From NCBI GenBank assembly GCA_035628505.1, contig DASPJR010000029.1, positions 1-35,492 of the forward strand: 35,492 nt of DNA, in the 5' to 3' direction. The stretch is from DASPJR01 sp035628505. Its GTDB lineage: Bacteria > Planctomycetota > SZUA-567 > H5-PLA8. The notes under the pieces are model-generated. The model ran no database searches and was not told where the DNA came from. It saw nothing but the letters and a program-made list of their open reading frames with translations. The translations under genes were made by a program, and so were the position numbers. Shown piece after piece: positions 1-10,600 of this stretch. Every line of letters starts with the position of its first letter. The stretch's first letter is position 1.

Positions 1-1
1 T

Positions 2-808
2 CTCGGCAGCCCGGATGTACGCGCCGTTTTCGTTCTCACGCGCCACGATCTCCACGCGCAGCAGGTCTGCAAAGCGCTCACGGCCGGGAAGCATGTGTTC
101 GTGGAAAAGCCGCTTGCGATTAGCATCGACGAATTGGAGCAGATTGAAGGGGCGCTGCTCAAAACACCGGAACCTCATCCGCTGCTGATGGTCGGCTTCA
201 ATCGCCGCTTCTCGCCAGCGGCAACAGCGGCCAAGGCCTTCTTTGCACAGGTCCGCCAGCCGCTGACTGTTACGCTGCGCATGAATGCAGGTCCTGTTCC
301 GGCCGAGCACTGGACGCAGGACGAACAGAGCGGCGGCGGACGGATTATCGGCGAGGCCTGCCATGCCATCGACTTGGCAGTATTCCTGACCGGCTCGCTT
401 CCCGTTCGCGTCTTTGCCGAGTCCGTCGGACGCGAGAACGCGCCCGCCATCAGCGATGATCAGTGCTTGATTACGCTGCGCCATGCCAACGGTTCAATCT
501 CCAGCATCGCGTATGTTTCAAGCGGTGATAAGGCTTTCCCCAAAGAACGTGTTGAGATCTTTGGAGGTGGCCGCGTGGCGGTTATCGACGACTTCCGGGA
601 ACTGACCACCAGCGTCGACGGCAAACAGAAAACAGCCGGAGGCTGGAAGCAGGACAAAGGGCATCACGCAGAAATCGAAGCATTCTCAAACGTACTCGCA
701 CGCGGCGGAGCGGCGCCGATTGCCTGGAGTGAGCTGCGGACAGTGACGCTCGCGTCGATTCTGGCGGTCCGCAGCCTGCGCGAAGGTGTGCCCTTTGAAA
801 TCGACTGA
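2..808 (+). CDS. Gfo/Idh/MocA-type oxidoreductase, 5' end outside the window
   Basis: The reading frame is open from base 2 (268 residues visible), so the N-terminus lies left of the window. The visible part begins inside the Rossmann domain: a GKHVFVEKPLAI segment (about residues 30-41) carries the EKP motif of the Gfo/Idh/MocA family, whose Lys contacts substrate and NAD(P). After it come VGFNRRFSP and GGGRIIGEACHAIDL, with the His and Asp of the family's C-terminal substrate domain. The FNRRFSP form is, from memory, typical of the C-terminal half of bi-domain oxidoreductases (alcohol-dehydrogenase-like plus Gfo/Idh) found in polysaccharide clusters, but the first domain is not visible here. 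Its stop lies 18 bp before the glycosyltransferase start, which suggests one transcript. Likely role: sugar or nucleotide-sugar oxidation in surface-polysaccharide synthesis. The substrate cannot be told from the sequence. Confidence 0.88.
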   Translation, partial: LGSPDVRAVFVLTRHDLHAQQVCKALTAGKHVFVEKPLAISIDELEQIEGALLKTPEPHPLLMVGFNRRFSPAATAAKAFFAQVRQPLTVTLRMNAGPVPAEHWTQDEQSGGGRIIGEACHAIDLAVFLTGSLPVRVFAESVGRENAPAISDDQCLITLRHANGSISSIAYVSSGDKAFPKERVEIFGGGRVAVIDDFRELTTSVDGKQKTAGGWKQDKGHHAEIEAFSNVLARGGAAPIAWSELRTVTLASILAVRSLREGVPFEID

Positions 809-826
809 TCGTCCCCTCCTATAGAC

Positions 827-2092
827 ATGCGAATTCTTTACGTCTGCCAGTACTTTCCCCCTGAGATGGGCGCGCCATCCGCGCGCGTGCATGAGCTTGC
901 GCGCGAGTGGGTCCGGTCCGGCCATGAGGTGACGGTACTCACGGCGTTTGCGCACCATCCGACAGGACTGAAAGCGTCTGGAGATCGCTGGAAACTGACG
1001 CGACGCGAAACGCTGGACGGCGTTGATGTGCTTAGAACGTATGTCTACGCGACGCCGAACAAAGGCACATTCCGCCGCATGCTCTCGTATGCGTCGTTCA
1101 TGCTCTCGGCAATGAGCATCGGATGGCTGCGAGTCAAGCGTCCAGACGTTGTGATCGCCAGTTCTCCGCAGCTTCTGTGCGGCGCCGCCGGATGGTTTCT
1201 TTCACGCGTGCTGCGCGCGCCGCTGATCTTCGAAGTGCGCGACTTATGGCCTGAGTCGCTTCTTGCCGTTGAGATCATGAAAGACAATTTCCTCATTGCC
1301 TGCCTGCGGCGCCTTGCGCGATTTCTCTACCAGAATTGCGCAAGCATCGTCACCGTTGGCCAGGGCTACAAAAGGAACATCAGCTCGCTTTACGGCATTG
1401 CGCCCGAAAAAATCTCGATCATTCCAAACGGCATCGATCCAGCACTGTTCGATGCCAAAGCCGATGGCCGGCAACTTCGCGCACGCAAAAAGTGGGATGA
1501 CCGCTTTGTCGTCATGTACGTCGGCACACACGGGATGGCGCACGCTCTTGAGAATGTACTTGAAGCGGCACGACTGCTTTCGCCCGATTCACGTTTTCTT
1601 TTTGTCTTTGTCGGCGAAGGCGCGGAAAAGAGCAGCCTTGAGCAGCGCGCCGCACAGTGGCAATTGAGAAACGTCGAGTTCATCGGCCAGCAGCCGAAAC
1701 AGGCTATTCCTGAGTATTACGCCGCCTGTCATGTGGGAATCGTCTCGCTGCGCAACACGCCGCTCTTTCAGGAAGTCCTGCCTTCGAAGCTCTTCGAATA
1801 TCTTGCGATGGAGCGTCCCGTCGTGCTGACGCTGGGCGGTGAAGCGCAGTCGATTATTGAAGAGTCCGGCGCGGGCGTATATGTCGCTCCTGAAAATCCT
1901 ACGTCACTCGCTGAGGCGTTACGCACGCTTGCCGCGGACCCTGCGAAGCTCCAAGCGATGGGCGTTCGCGGTCGGCAGTATGTGCTTAGAAACTTCGACC
2001 GGCGCGTGCTCGCGCAGGACTATTTGAAACTGATGGCCACTCTCTGCGGCGCTGCGACAACTACGTTGCAGCCCGCCGCTGACCGCGCCTGA
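827..2092 (+). CDS. WbuB-like family 4 glycosyltransferase
   Basis: This 421-residue protein has the full two-Rossmann GT-B layout of retaining GT4 enzymes. The start MRILYVCQYFPPEMGAPS is the usual N-terminal strand and glycine-rich acceptor-site loop. EVRDLWPES (residues 136-144) is typical of the WbuB group of amino-sugar transferases. The donor half has IPNGID (199-204), VMYVGTHG (229-236), VGEG (262-265) and an E-x7-E pair (E316 and E324 in EVLPSKLFE) that binds the nucleotide sugar. No signal peptide is seen, so it probably works at the cytoplasmic face of the inner membrane on O-antigen or exopolysaccharide. There is no purine-rich ribosome site before the ATG, so translation may be coupled to the oxidoreductase 18 bp upstream. 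It converges with the protease gene, leaving 12 bp between stops. Donor and acceptor are unknown. Confidence 0.9.
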   Translation: MRILYVCQYFPPEMGAPSARVHELAREWVRSGHEVTVLTAFAHHPTGLKASGDRWKLTRRETLDGVDVLRTYVYATPNKGTFRRMLSYASFMLSAMSIGWLRVKRPDVVIASSPQLLCGAAGWFLSRVLRAPLIFEVRDLWPESLLAVEIMKDNFLIACLRRLARFLYQNCASIVTVGQGYKRNISSLYGIAPEKISIIPNGIDPALFDAKADGRQLRARKKWDDRFVVMYVGTHGMAHALENVLEAARLLSPDSRFLFVFVGEGAEKSSLEQRAAQWQLRNVEFIGQQPKQAIPEYYAACHVGIVSLRNTPLFQEVLPSKLFEYLAMERPVVLTLGGEAQSIIEESGAGVYVAPENPTSLAEALRTLAADPAKLQAMGVRGRQYVLRNFDRRVLAQDYLKLMATLCGAATTTLQPAADRA

Positions 2093-2104
2093 ATCAGTCC
2101 ATAT

Positions 2105-3091
2105 TCAATTCTTCAGTTCGTTAGCCCACTCGGATTCAAGGTGCCCGAGGCGAACTGTCTTCTCCTTCACCCCTTCCGCGTTCGGCGCCAGAATCTTCAA
2201 TTTAATTTCATCTCCGGGCTTCTTTGCGCGAATGATGCGCAGCAGCGTGTCGGGATAGCGAAGCGGTGTGTCGTCCGCCGAGATAATCACGTCCCATTCC
2301 TTCAATCCGCCACGTGCTCCAGGGCCTTCGGCCTTCAGCCTCGGCAGAACAATGCCCTCTGTCCTCGGCGGAAATTTCTGCAGGAAATCGCGTTTCTGCT
2401 GCCAGAGCTCCTCGTACGCTGCGCCGAGCGTCGCCGTCCGTGCGGTTTTGCCCGACACAATCAGCCGCTGGATCGGCGCGAACGGAATAGCAAAGCCGAT
2501 TCCCGCCGGCGCCTTGTTATCACGCATCATTCCGGAGTTCAGTCCGACGACTTCTCCGCGCTCGTTCAGCCACGGCCCTCCCGAAGTTCCCGGCGGATTG
2601 GCGCAAGTCAGATGCACGATCTCCACGTAATCGGAAATCGAATCGTAGTATTCGAAAGCCGTGTCGTTCCGGGCCACGCAGCCTTTCAAGAGGATGCCAT
2701 GCCTCTGAATCGGGGCGCCGAAAAGATAGATTGTGCTTCCAGCGGCAGGCATTTTCTCGGCGAACTTTAAAACAGGATAGCCGTTGGGGCGCGCGGGAAT
2801 GCGCAGCACTGCGGCATCATTTCCGCGGTCCACACAAACCACCGTCGCACTGACGCGCACATCCGGCGGCAGCATGACTTCAATGCGCTTGCCGGGCGTC
2901 GGGACCACGTGAGCCGCTGTAACAACCAGCCCCTCCGAGTCTACCAGCCAGCCCGAGCCATCCAGATGATCATCGACGAGGATCTCGACGCAGGCTTTCT
3001 TGATCCGGTCATAGAAATCTTCAGGCAGTTCACCGGCTGAAAGCTGCGCCAGCAGTAAGAAAGCCGCACAGCTTCCCCAGATCTTTCCCAT
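2105..3091 (-). CDS. Exported HtrA-like serine protease with PDZ domain
   Basis: This 328-residue protein has an N-terminal hydrophobic segment ending near SAG (residues 1-20), consistent with a Sec signal peptide. A trypsin-like (S1C) fold follows with a complete triad: His61 in TAAHVV, Asp92 in GNDAAVLRI and Ser170 in NPPGTSGGPW. The GIGFAIP segment after the Ser (197-203) is standard in DegP/DegS proteins. The C-terminal part (about 235-315) reads as one PDZ domain (EGIVLPRLKAEGPGARGGLKEWD). With one PDZ and about 330 residues it resembles DegS-type proteins in size, but the N-terminus looks like a cleavable signal. The start is set by a GGGAG site (complement of 3097-3101) 5 bp from the ATG. 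It lies 21 bp behind the nucleotidyltransferase gene, so the two are probably one operon. Expected role: periplasmic quality control or processing of exported proteins. The substrate is unknown. Confidence 0.92.
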   Translation of the reverse strand: MGKIWGSCAAFLLLAQLSAGELPEDFYDRIKKACVEILVDDHLDGSGWLVDSEGLVVTAAHVVPTPGKRIEVMLPPDVRVSATVVCVDRGNDAAVLRIPARPNGYPVLKFAEKMPAAGSTIYLFGAPIQRHGILLKGCVARNDTAFEYYDSISDYVEIVHLTCANPPGTSGGPWLNERGEVVGLNSGMMRDNKAPAGIGFAIPFAPIQRLIVSGKTARTATLGAAYEELWQQKRDFLQKFPPRTEGIVLPRLKAEGPGARGGLKEWDVIISADDTPLRYPDTLLRIIRAKKPGDEIKLKILAPNAEGVKEKTVRLGHLESEWANELKN

Positions 3092-3112
3092 GCTCGCTCC
3101 CCCCGCCCCGGA

Positions 3113-4183
3113 CTAACCCGCTCCAACTTCCGGCACCGTCTTCCGCAAGCTTGCCTTCCGCGCCAGCCGCTTGAGCAGCCCGGTGCCCAGCCGCCACAGT
3201 CCCCAAAATGAATCAGCACATAGAAGCTTGAACAGCACACGGTATCTCCAGGTCATCTGCTTGTCGACCGTGCAGAGCGCCCGTTCGTCAAGCAGGCTCA
3301 GGAGCCAACGCTGCTTCCATGGCGCGGGCTCAAGCGAAGCGATCACGTCCGTCGGAGCGCTGAGCCCGCAAATCTTCTGTGCAAGAATAAGACCCAGCCA
3401 AAGCGGCGTCCTTACACGCCATTCCTGAGCACGCTGAGAAATTTGCTGCCAATTCAGCGGAAGCTGCGAGAGCCGCGCGAAATCGACAATCAATACCAGC
3501 GGCTCGGCGGCCTTTCGTCCGAGGTTTACCGCGGCCAGCAGAAGCATGTCTTCTGCTTCGGGTACGGGAAGTTCTCCAATGGTCCGGCGGCGGGACAGAA
3601 TCGATTCGACCGGAACTCGCACCGGCGCCTGAAAACCTTCGTCTGAGGCAAACCCCCAATGCAGGTCAACGAAGATTTTAAACCCCGGCAGGCGCTCACG
3701 CACATAGCCGAGCTCGATTGGATTTCCGCGCGTTTTTTCATCGACAGCAAATCCGAGCTTCAAAAGAACAGCATGCGCGGATTTGAAATCGGCGGGGGCG
3801 ATCAACAGATCCAGATCGCCGAAACGCCGCACTCCAGTTGCGTAAACTGTGGCAGCTAGCGCCACGCCTTTCACAAACACAGCACGAATGTTCTGCTCGT
3901 TGAGAGCGCGAATGATTTCGGCCGCCGCCTGAAGCTGAAGTCCAGAGCGCACCGCCTGTTCAGCAAGAATGTTTTCGAACACACTCGACACGGACGATTG
4001 AGCCAGCCGCTCCTGCAGCACGCCACACAGGCCGTGAAAGGATGCGAGCTCTTCGAGCGCTTTGACAGATTCGGTGGCGAGCTCTTTTGGAGGAGCTGAG
4101 CGAAGCAGACGGAGCAGCAAACCGCCATCTGCGGACATGCCGGACGTGCTTCCAGGTTTCTCCGAGTATTCCAACTTCGTCAC
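3113..4183 (-). CDS. Nucleotidyltransferase family protein (PF14907-like)
   Basis: This 356-residue cytoplasmic protein has no signal peptide. The signature of the putative nucleotidyltransferase family PF14907 is visible: an FVKG motif (Lys105-Gly106), then RRFGDLDLLI with Asp123 and Asp125 as the expected metal-binding pair, and VDLHWGF near residues 172-178. The C-terminal half is helical and unremarkable. Members of this family accompany PqqD-like and HPr-kinase-like proteins in some lasso-peptide and exosortase/exopolysaccharide clusters; both partners occur in this window, beyond the giant gene. The start is GTG at 4183, supported by GAGG (complement of 4191-4194) 7 bp away. An in-frame ATG at 4138 is the alternative. 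The gene is transcribed divergently from the giant gene, and the protease gene follows 21 bp after its stop. The substrate is unknown; transfer of a nucleotide to a peptide, sugar or phosphate group is an inference. Confidence 0.82.
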   Translation of the reverse strand: MTKLEYSEKPGSTSGMSADGGLLLRLLRSAPPKELATESVKALEELASFHGLCGVLQERLAQSSVSSVFENILAEQAVRSGLQLQAAAEIIRALNEQNIRAVFVKGVALAATVYATGVRRFGDLDLLIAPADFKSAHAVLLKLGFAVDEKTRGNPIELGYVRERLPGFKIFVDLHWGFASDEGFQAPVRVPVESILSRRRTIGELPVPEAEDMLLLAAVNLGRKAAEPLVLIVDFARLSQLPLNWQQISQRAQEWRVRTPLWLGLILAQKICGLSAPTDVIASLEPAPWKQRWLLSLLDERALCTVDKQMTWRYRVLFKLLCADSFWGLWRLGTGLLKRLARKASLRKTVPEVGAG

Positions 4184-4220
4184 CCAGTTACCTCAAATTT
4201 GCACAGAATTTATAACAAAT

Positions 4221-4230
4221 GCACATGTGC
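4221..4230. promoter_or_regulatory. 10-bp palindrome, candidate operator A
   Basis: GCACATGTGC is a perfect inverted repeat. It lies 6 bp upstream of the TATAAA box of the leftward gene, inside what would be the promoter spacer, where a bound protein could repress or remodel that promoter. It shares its GCAC/GTGC arms with the palindrome at 4264-4273. The function is inferred from position only. Confidence 0.4.
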
Positions 4231-4263
4231 GGTGAGTAAAAAATATCGGCATTTCTCGTCAGA

Positions 4264-4273
4264 GCACGCGTGC
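4264..4273. promoter_or_regulatory. 10-bp palindrome, candidate operator B
   Basis: GCACGCGTGC is a perfect inverted repeat with the same arms as the site at 4221-4230. The two centres are 43 bp apart, about four helical turns, so dimers bound at both sites could face the same side. Half-sites of the same type (TGCAC or GTGCA) also occur at 4200-4204 and 4284-4288. No regulator gene is visible in the window. Confidence 0.4.
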
Positions 4274-4443
4274 ACCGAAGAAAGTGCAAAAAATCGATCT
4301 AATTACGCGTAAAATGCGTATGAAAATCAGACGGTTGTGTCACAATAAAAAGACGAAGAATTTCTCTTTTGAACAGCGAATTTGTCAGGGCTTCTCAGAC
4401 CGCTGCTTCACACGCCTTGGCACGCTCGCGCAGCAAAGCCGTT

Positions 4444-4447
4444 GGAG
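4444..4447 (+). promoter_or_regulatory. Ribosome binding site that sets the giant gene's start
   Basis: GGAG lies 6 bp before the ATG at 4454. The upstream in-frame TTG at 4382 has no such site. The protein made from 4454 still begins with a basic stretch and a hydrophobic signal segment, so 4454 is the better start. Confidence 0.7.
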
Positions 4448-4453
4448 ACTGCT

Positions 4454-4600
4454 ATGCGCCCACCGCTCCCGCGTGACCGGTCAATCCCTGCCGACCCGCA
4501 TTTGGAATACACAGATGCGCCGCGCTTCAAGGCCTCTCCCGCACTGCGGTTGAGCTCGGTGGCGATGCTGGTGGTGTTTGCAGCGCCTGTGTTCGCTGCC
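4454..4600 (+). other. Signal peptide of the giant protein
   Basis: Residues 1-49. A long, partly charged N-region (about 30 residues, including RPPLPRDR) leads to the hydrophobic core SSVAMLVVFAAPVFAA, with a likely AxA-type cleavage before GLWDGG. The N-region is longer than usual. If translation instead began at the in-frame ATG at 4565, the signal would be only 12 residues, too short, so that start is rejected. Confidence 0.75.
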
Positions 4601-7600
4601 GGACTTTGGGATGGCGGCGCCGGAACGACGAACTGGGGCGACGCAAACAACTGGGATGACAACATCGTTCCAACAAGCGCTACCGCAGTCACAATCAACA
4701 CAGCAGTGACGATCAATTTGGGCGGCGTGTCGCGGCCATGCGCAAGCCTTACGATCGGCGCAGGCACAGCAGTAACCCTAAACAATGGAACTCTCGAGCT
4801 CGTCGGCGATACTGGGATCGTCTGCAACGAAACATCGACCATATCCAACATCTCGGCAACCGGAGCGGTAAACATCAACGTGGCCAGCGGTAAGACGCTG
4901 ACCGTAAGCGGAGCGATTAGTGGGCTGTGCTCGCTGGCGAAATCTGGCCTGGGAACCGTGACACTCAACGGAGCGAGTTCATATCAAGGTGCGACCGTGA
5001 TAACGCTAGGCACGCTGGCAATTGGAGTCAACAACGCGTTGCCAATTGGAACGTCCGTGAATTTCGGCGCAGCAAGCGCCACAACGGCTACACTCAGCCT
5101 GGGTACCTTTACTCAAGAACTTGCCGGTCTGGCGGTAAACGGAGGCGCAAACGGAACGAATGTCACGACGGGCGGCGCTGGCAGTACTCTCACAATCAAC
5201 ACAGACAAAGTTGTGACACATAGCGGAACGTTCAATGGAGTTGTCAATCTTGTAAAAAAAGGAACAGGCATACTGCAACTCACAAATGCCACCGCCTACC
5301 CGGCATCCACTTTCACTTCAGTCGCAATACAGAACGGAACCGTCCAGTTTAGTGCTGCACTGCTTTCAACCGCCTCTGTTGTACTCGGCGACGCAACTGC
5401 GAACACGAGCGGAGTGCTGGATCTAACCAGCCGTGCTCAAAGCATCGCGTCCGTAACAGCTGTTGGAACAGGCACTTCCAACGCAGTTACAAGCACCGTG
5501 TCTCAGACACTGACGATCACGAATAACGGCACCGTCACCTTGAATGCCCCTATTTCAGGCTTAGCGAACCTGACCCTCAGCACGACTGGCACGGTGACGT
5601 ACTCAGGCACGATTTCCGGCTCCTGCATTATCACGAAGCAGGGTTCCGGCACTCTAATTTTGTCAGGCAATAACACTTACACGGGAACGACAACTGTAAG
5701 CGCCGGAACACTGCAAGCTTCTGGCGGAAACGCTATTGGCGATACATCGAATGTAAGTGTTACGGCCGCAGGCGCAATCTTTGAAATACTCGCAAACGAA
5801 ACAGTCGGAACGATCGCGACAGGAAGCGCAACGGCAAAAATCAAGGTCAACTCATCGACATTGACGACGACGGGCGCTGCTATTGCCACAATGACCGGAA
5901 CTATTGAGGGTTCTGGTACGCTCGTGAAAGAGGGAACCAGCGCGTATGTTTTGACCATGAACGCAGCAAATCCCAGCTTTACGGGTGTGACAAATATCAA
6001 TGGTGGCACAATCACACTGGGCAATGCCAGCGCCCTTTCAACCTGCTCTGCAGTGAATGTCAATAGCGGCGCAGTATTGAACTCGACTGTAGCGGCACCT
6101 GCTCTCGGAAATGCAAACGTTGCAACGGGAGGAACGCTTCGCTTCAGCACAACTGCCGTGACCGGAGGAACTGTGCCGGCCAACCCGGTGTCCGGCACGG
6201 TAGAGGTCGGCATCGGCGTTTCCGGATTTAACGGCCTTAAAATGGCGGATGGCAGTACATTTAAGTTTATTGCTAACACGTTGAATTATGCCGGTTCTCT
6301 GCAATTCAGCGGCACGGTTGCCGTTGATGTGCAGGCCAATGCGAGTTGCACTATTTCTGGCGGCATATCGAATGGAACATCGGCCGGATCTCTCAGTTTG
6401 ACCGGCACGACAGGCAAGCTGTTCCTAACTACGGCGAATACGTTCAGCGGGACGACAACGGCTTCTGCGGCGGCTTTGGAACTCGGCGGAAGCGGCACAC
6501 TTGCAAATACCTCTGAAGTTCGTGTCACAAACTCAAGCATCCTCACGCTGAACAATGCAACGGCCAATAGCACACGCTTGAATGATTCTGCGAAAGTGAC
6601 TCTCACGGGCGGGACATTCATCATCACCAATCCGACCGGCACAAACATTACAGAATCCATGGGCGAGCTCGCCATTGGCGCAGGATTTAACGCCCTGCAG
6701 GTTAATCCAACCAGTACCGGCCAGCTTTATCTTCAGACCACAACAATTACACGCGCGGCAGGCGGCTACCTCAATCTAACACGTGGCAGTGCGACACTCG
6801 CGCGATTGCTGACGACCGGTGTTGCCGATGCGAGTTCACTGCCGCACATCGCCGTTTCCGATCCATCGCTGCTCAGCGGCGTCTTTATTCCGGGAGTGTA
6901 CTCCAGCACCAACGGAGTAGTACGTCCGACGAATATCTTCCAGTCCAACGCAAGTACCGCGTGGAACGTTTCCTCCACCTGGCTGTTGAACGGTGCCGCG
7001 ACAGGACTGACGCCGACCGCAAGTGATGCCGTCGTCATCGGAGCACACACGGTGTCAACAACTCCGAGTGCGGCCGCTCGATCGCTTACGTTCAGTGCAA
7101 CGGGAACAGTCAACGGAACAGACACTCTGACTTTGGCAGACCGGATAATCCGTGTTCATGGCGGCAGCCCTACCATCAGCTGCCCAGTTGATCTCGGAAC
7201 AGGAGCCGCTGCAGAGTTGGCCCAGATTGTAAACAATACAGCTGGAACGCTTTCATTGAACGGCGCGCTTTCAAATTCGGCGCTGGATACACTCGAGTTT
7301 TTAGGCAGCGGAACCTTTTCCAATCCGATTGCACTCGGAAATGCAAACGCGGCTCTGCTCGGCAACATCAAGGTCTGTACAGGCACAGTGAATCTGGCAA
7401 CCAACGGAGCCTCTGCGATCAACGCTTCCGCGCGCGTCGATATTCTTTCCGGCGGCCGATTGAACGTCAATGTCGCCAACGCGCTCCTGGCAAAAGTGAA
7501 ATCTGTGGCGACGGGTGGCATCTTACGCTACACAAACAGCACGCAAGACCTCAATAGCGGTGCAACGTTACCGGGTACGGCAGCAACAAATTCTTTCAAC

Positions 7601-10600
7601 GGGACGCTGGAACTGCAAACCACGATTGCTTCTGGCGGCGGGGCTGACTACAGCGGGCTGACGCTAAATGACGGCAGTATAATTAATGCTACGGGTAGCG
7701 TGAGCTTCAATCATAATCTTGTTTTGAATGGTGGAACAATCATCATTGCCAACACCCTCGCCTTGACACTTGGCGGCGTCATCAGCGGAAACGGGCAACT
7801 CACTATTCAAGCTGGTGCCACGGTGACGGTTCAGGGCGCCAATACATTCGTTGGCGATGTTATCCTGGAGTCTGGTTCACTCTCCGTCAGCAGCAACTCG
7901 AATTTCGGCGATAGTGGAAATGGAATCATTTTCAACGGCGGAACGTTCCTTACAACAGCCAACGTCACCGTACCCCGCTCGATAAACATGCTGGGCAGCG
8001 GAACAGTCAATGTAAACAACGCCTCTGCTACAGTTGTTTTCAGTGGACCGATCACTGGTTCTGGTGTGTTGACGAAATCCGGGGCGGGCGTACTTACTCT
8101 ATCGAATTCCAACACGTACTCAGGTGGCACGACAGTTTCGGCTGGTACGCTGCAGGTTTCAAATGACGATGCGCTGGGTACGGGCGGAGTTTCACTCGCA
8201 ACCGGCTCGACACTGCAGGCAACTGGGTTTCGAGCGCTGCCGAATGCTCTGTCTTTCACCGGCACAACTACTGTCAGCGGTTCTGATCTGGTTTTGTCGG
8301 GAACAGTGACTGGCGCCTCAGGAGCGACGTTAACGCTCAGCAACAACAATGTCACAATAAACGGCAATGTTGTTTTGGTCGGGACGGGTTCAATTTTTTC
8401 GACTTCCGCGAATAACACCACTACCATTAATGGAATCGTTTCGGGAACCAATCTCGGGAAGTCCGGAACGGGAGTGCTGCGAGTCACTGGAAATAACACG
8501 TATGCCACCACTGACTTAAACAACGGTATTGTCGAATTCGGTTCCAGTTCTCTTTCGGGCAGTGGTCCGTTAGGACTCGGCCAAATCGATATTGCATCGG
8601 CGACCCCTACACTTCGAGCGTATGGTTCATCGCAGACTTTCTTTAACACCATCTCTTTAACCAGTACTGTGGGATTAAACTTTGATGGCACAAATGACCT
8701 CACTATTGCCGGACCGATTACGTTAGGAGGTAACGCGCGCACCTTTACAGTCACGAATTCAGGAGTGACAACGCTTGCCGGAACCGTTTCCGGAACTGTA
8801 GGTGTGACAAAAGCAGGGTCCGGAACGTTAGTTCTGACCGGCAACAATACATCAACGGGTGGCGTTACCGTTAATGCTGGAACGCTGCGCATCTCCGGCC
8901 CCGCCGGCACGCTGGGCGATATGACGTCCACTCCGCCCTACACGATAGCAAGCGGCGCGACGCTTGAGCTCGATAATTCTTCCAACCCGCACCCCAGCCG
9001 ACTCGTGGACGCGGACGCGTTGACCATCAATGGTACGTTCGTGCTGAATGGCGGGCGCGAAACGATCGGCTTGCCTACCTTCGGAGCCGGCGCAACGCTG
9101 CGCGTCAATACGTACGACATCACTGCTGGTGAAGATGACGCCAGGCTGACGATGAGCAGCAACTACACCACGACCGGATTCAACTTCGAACGCAATTCAG
9201 CGAACTCGACGGATACGGCGCATTTCTTTGCCGCGAGCGGAACGCCGCCAACAGGAAGCAATCCCACCGTCAACAATCTCCCGTCCACGTACACAACTGC
9301 CGCCGGATTGATCGAGGATCTCACCGGAGTCTTCACCACGACCGCAGCGGGCAACTGGACCGACACGACCAAATGGACACCCACTCCCCCTATTGGCGGA
9401 CCGGATGGGAGCACCATTACTGTCGTCATTAAGCACGCGATGACACTCAACGCGAACAAGCAAGTCAAATCCGTCTTCTTCCAGACCGGCACGCCATCTA
9501 TTAGCGGCAGTTCGACGCTCAACATGAGCGGTGGAACAGGTATCTTCGGCCAGGAGACGGGGACGATTTCCGCGCCAATCGACTTCGGCGCTACTGGCGC
9601 GGCAGTGAACGTGACCTCCGGAAAAACGCTCAGCTTAAACACGGCGATTACGACATCAGGCGGAATCACCAAGACTGGCGCCGGCACTCTGGCGCTGGGC
9701 GCCGCCAGCAGTCATTCCGGCACGACGTCCATCCAGGCTGGAAATATCAGCATCACGGCCGATGACCGGCTGGGCTCGGGCAACGTCTCACTGGATGGCG
9801 GAACACTGACTCTTGCACATGCGAGCGGTGAAATCACATCGTCGCGCACGTTTACTACAACTACGACAAGCGGCGGCGCAATCGAGGTGGCGAATGCTGC
9901 GGCAACGTTCACGCTGAACAGCGCGCTGGCAGGCAATGTTCCATTTACCAAGGCGGGAAACGGCGTGCTGAAGCTGACTGTTGCAAGCAGTCGGTCTGGC
10001 GCATCAGCAACAACAATCGTAAACGCCGGCACCCTGCGTGTTGCGAACAACACAGCCACGGGCTCGGGCGCGATAACGGTGAACGGCACGCTGGAAATCG
10101 CCGGTGTGACGCTCAGCAACGCGATCACGCTCAACAATGGAGGCATTCTCGCTGGCAGCGGCGCTGCAGCCTATACCGGGACTATTTCTGTGACAGGCTC
10201 GGCCACTGCCATGCTCCAAGCAGTTGGGGTGAATGACGTATTTACACTCGGCACAGGCAGTCCTGTATTGACAAATGGATCAGGCGCGACGCTCATTGCG
10301 GGCGGAGCAGGACGAATCGTTTTGGTCACCGGAAATTCGGGTTACACCGGAAACTGGAACCTAAATACCGGAACTCTTGAAGTAAAGGACCCGCAGGCGC
10401 TTGGTTCGGCGTCAACAACAATCTCAGTCAATGGTGGAAAACTCGGTTACGGTATTTCAAGTGGTGCCAAGCTTGGAACTGCAATCACGTTAAATGGGGG
10501 AACATTAGGCGCAATTGGTTTTGACGCTCAGTTTGGCCAGTTTGGCTCGCCCTCCTATCCGGGAACCGTCAGCGTCGCAGGCCCCTCCTTTATATCCCTG

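Larger units (their letters stand above)
4184..4453. promoter_or_regulatory. Divergent intergenic region with candidate promoters
   Basis: These 270 bp between the nucleotidyltransferase and the giant gene are clearly more AT-rich than their surroundings and should hold both promoters. For the leftward gene a TATAAA box (complement of 4209-4214) lies 25 bp before the GTG start and would give a leader of roughly 20 nt. I see no matching TTGACA box, so a regulator may be needed. For the rightward gene no convincing -35/-10 pair is visible; TTGTGT at 4335-4340 is the best but weak candidate. An open frame with a TTG start at 4382 extends the giant gene upstream, but I regard 4382-4453 as leader. 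Confidence 0.55.

Noticed and set aside
294..309. Possible small genes on the minus strand within the oxidoreductase and glycosyltransferase genes
   Set aside because: They are fully covered by strongly conserved coding sequence on the plus strand and show no ribosome sites or domains.
2093..2104. Bidirectional terminator between the convergent glycosyltransferase and protease genes
   Set aside because: Only 12 bp separate the stops and no inverted repeat is visible there.
4382..4453. N-terminal extension of the giant protein from a TTG codon
   Set aside because: No ribosome site precedes the TTG, while the ATG at 4454 has GGAG at 6 bp and still leaves a workable signal peptide.
7831..8931. 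Long open frame on the minus strand inside the giant gene, as well as many similar ones (for example 9163-9687, 12070-12795, 20594-21484)
   Set aside because: They lie opposite the repeats and follow from the biased Gly/Thr/Asn/Ser codons of the plus strand; their translations are Val/Pro/Ser-rich without any domain.
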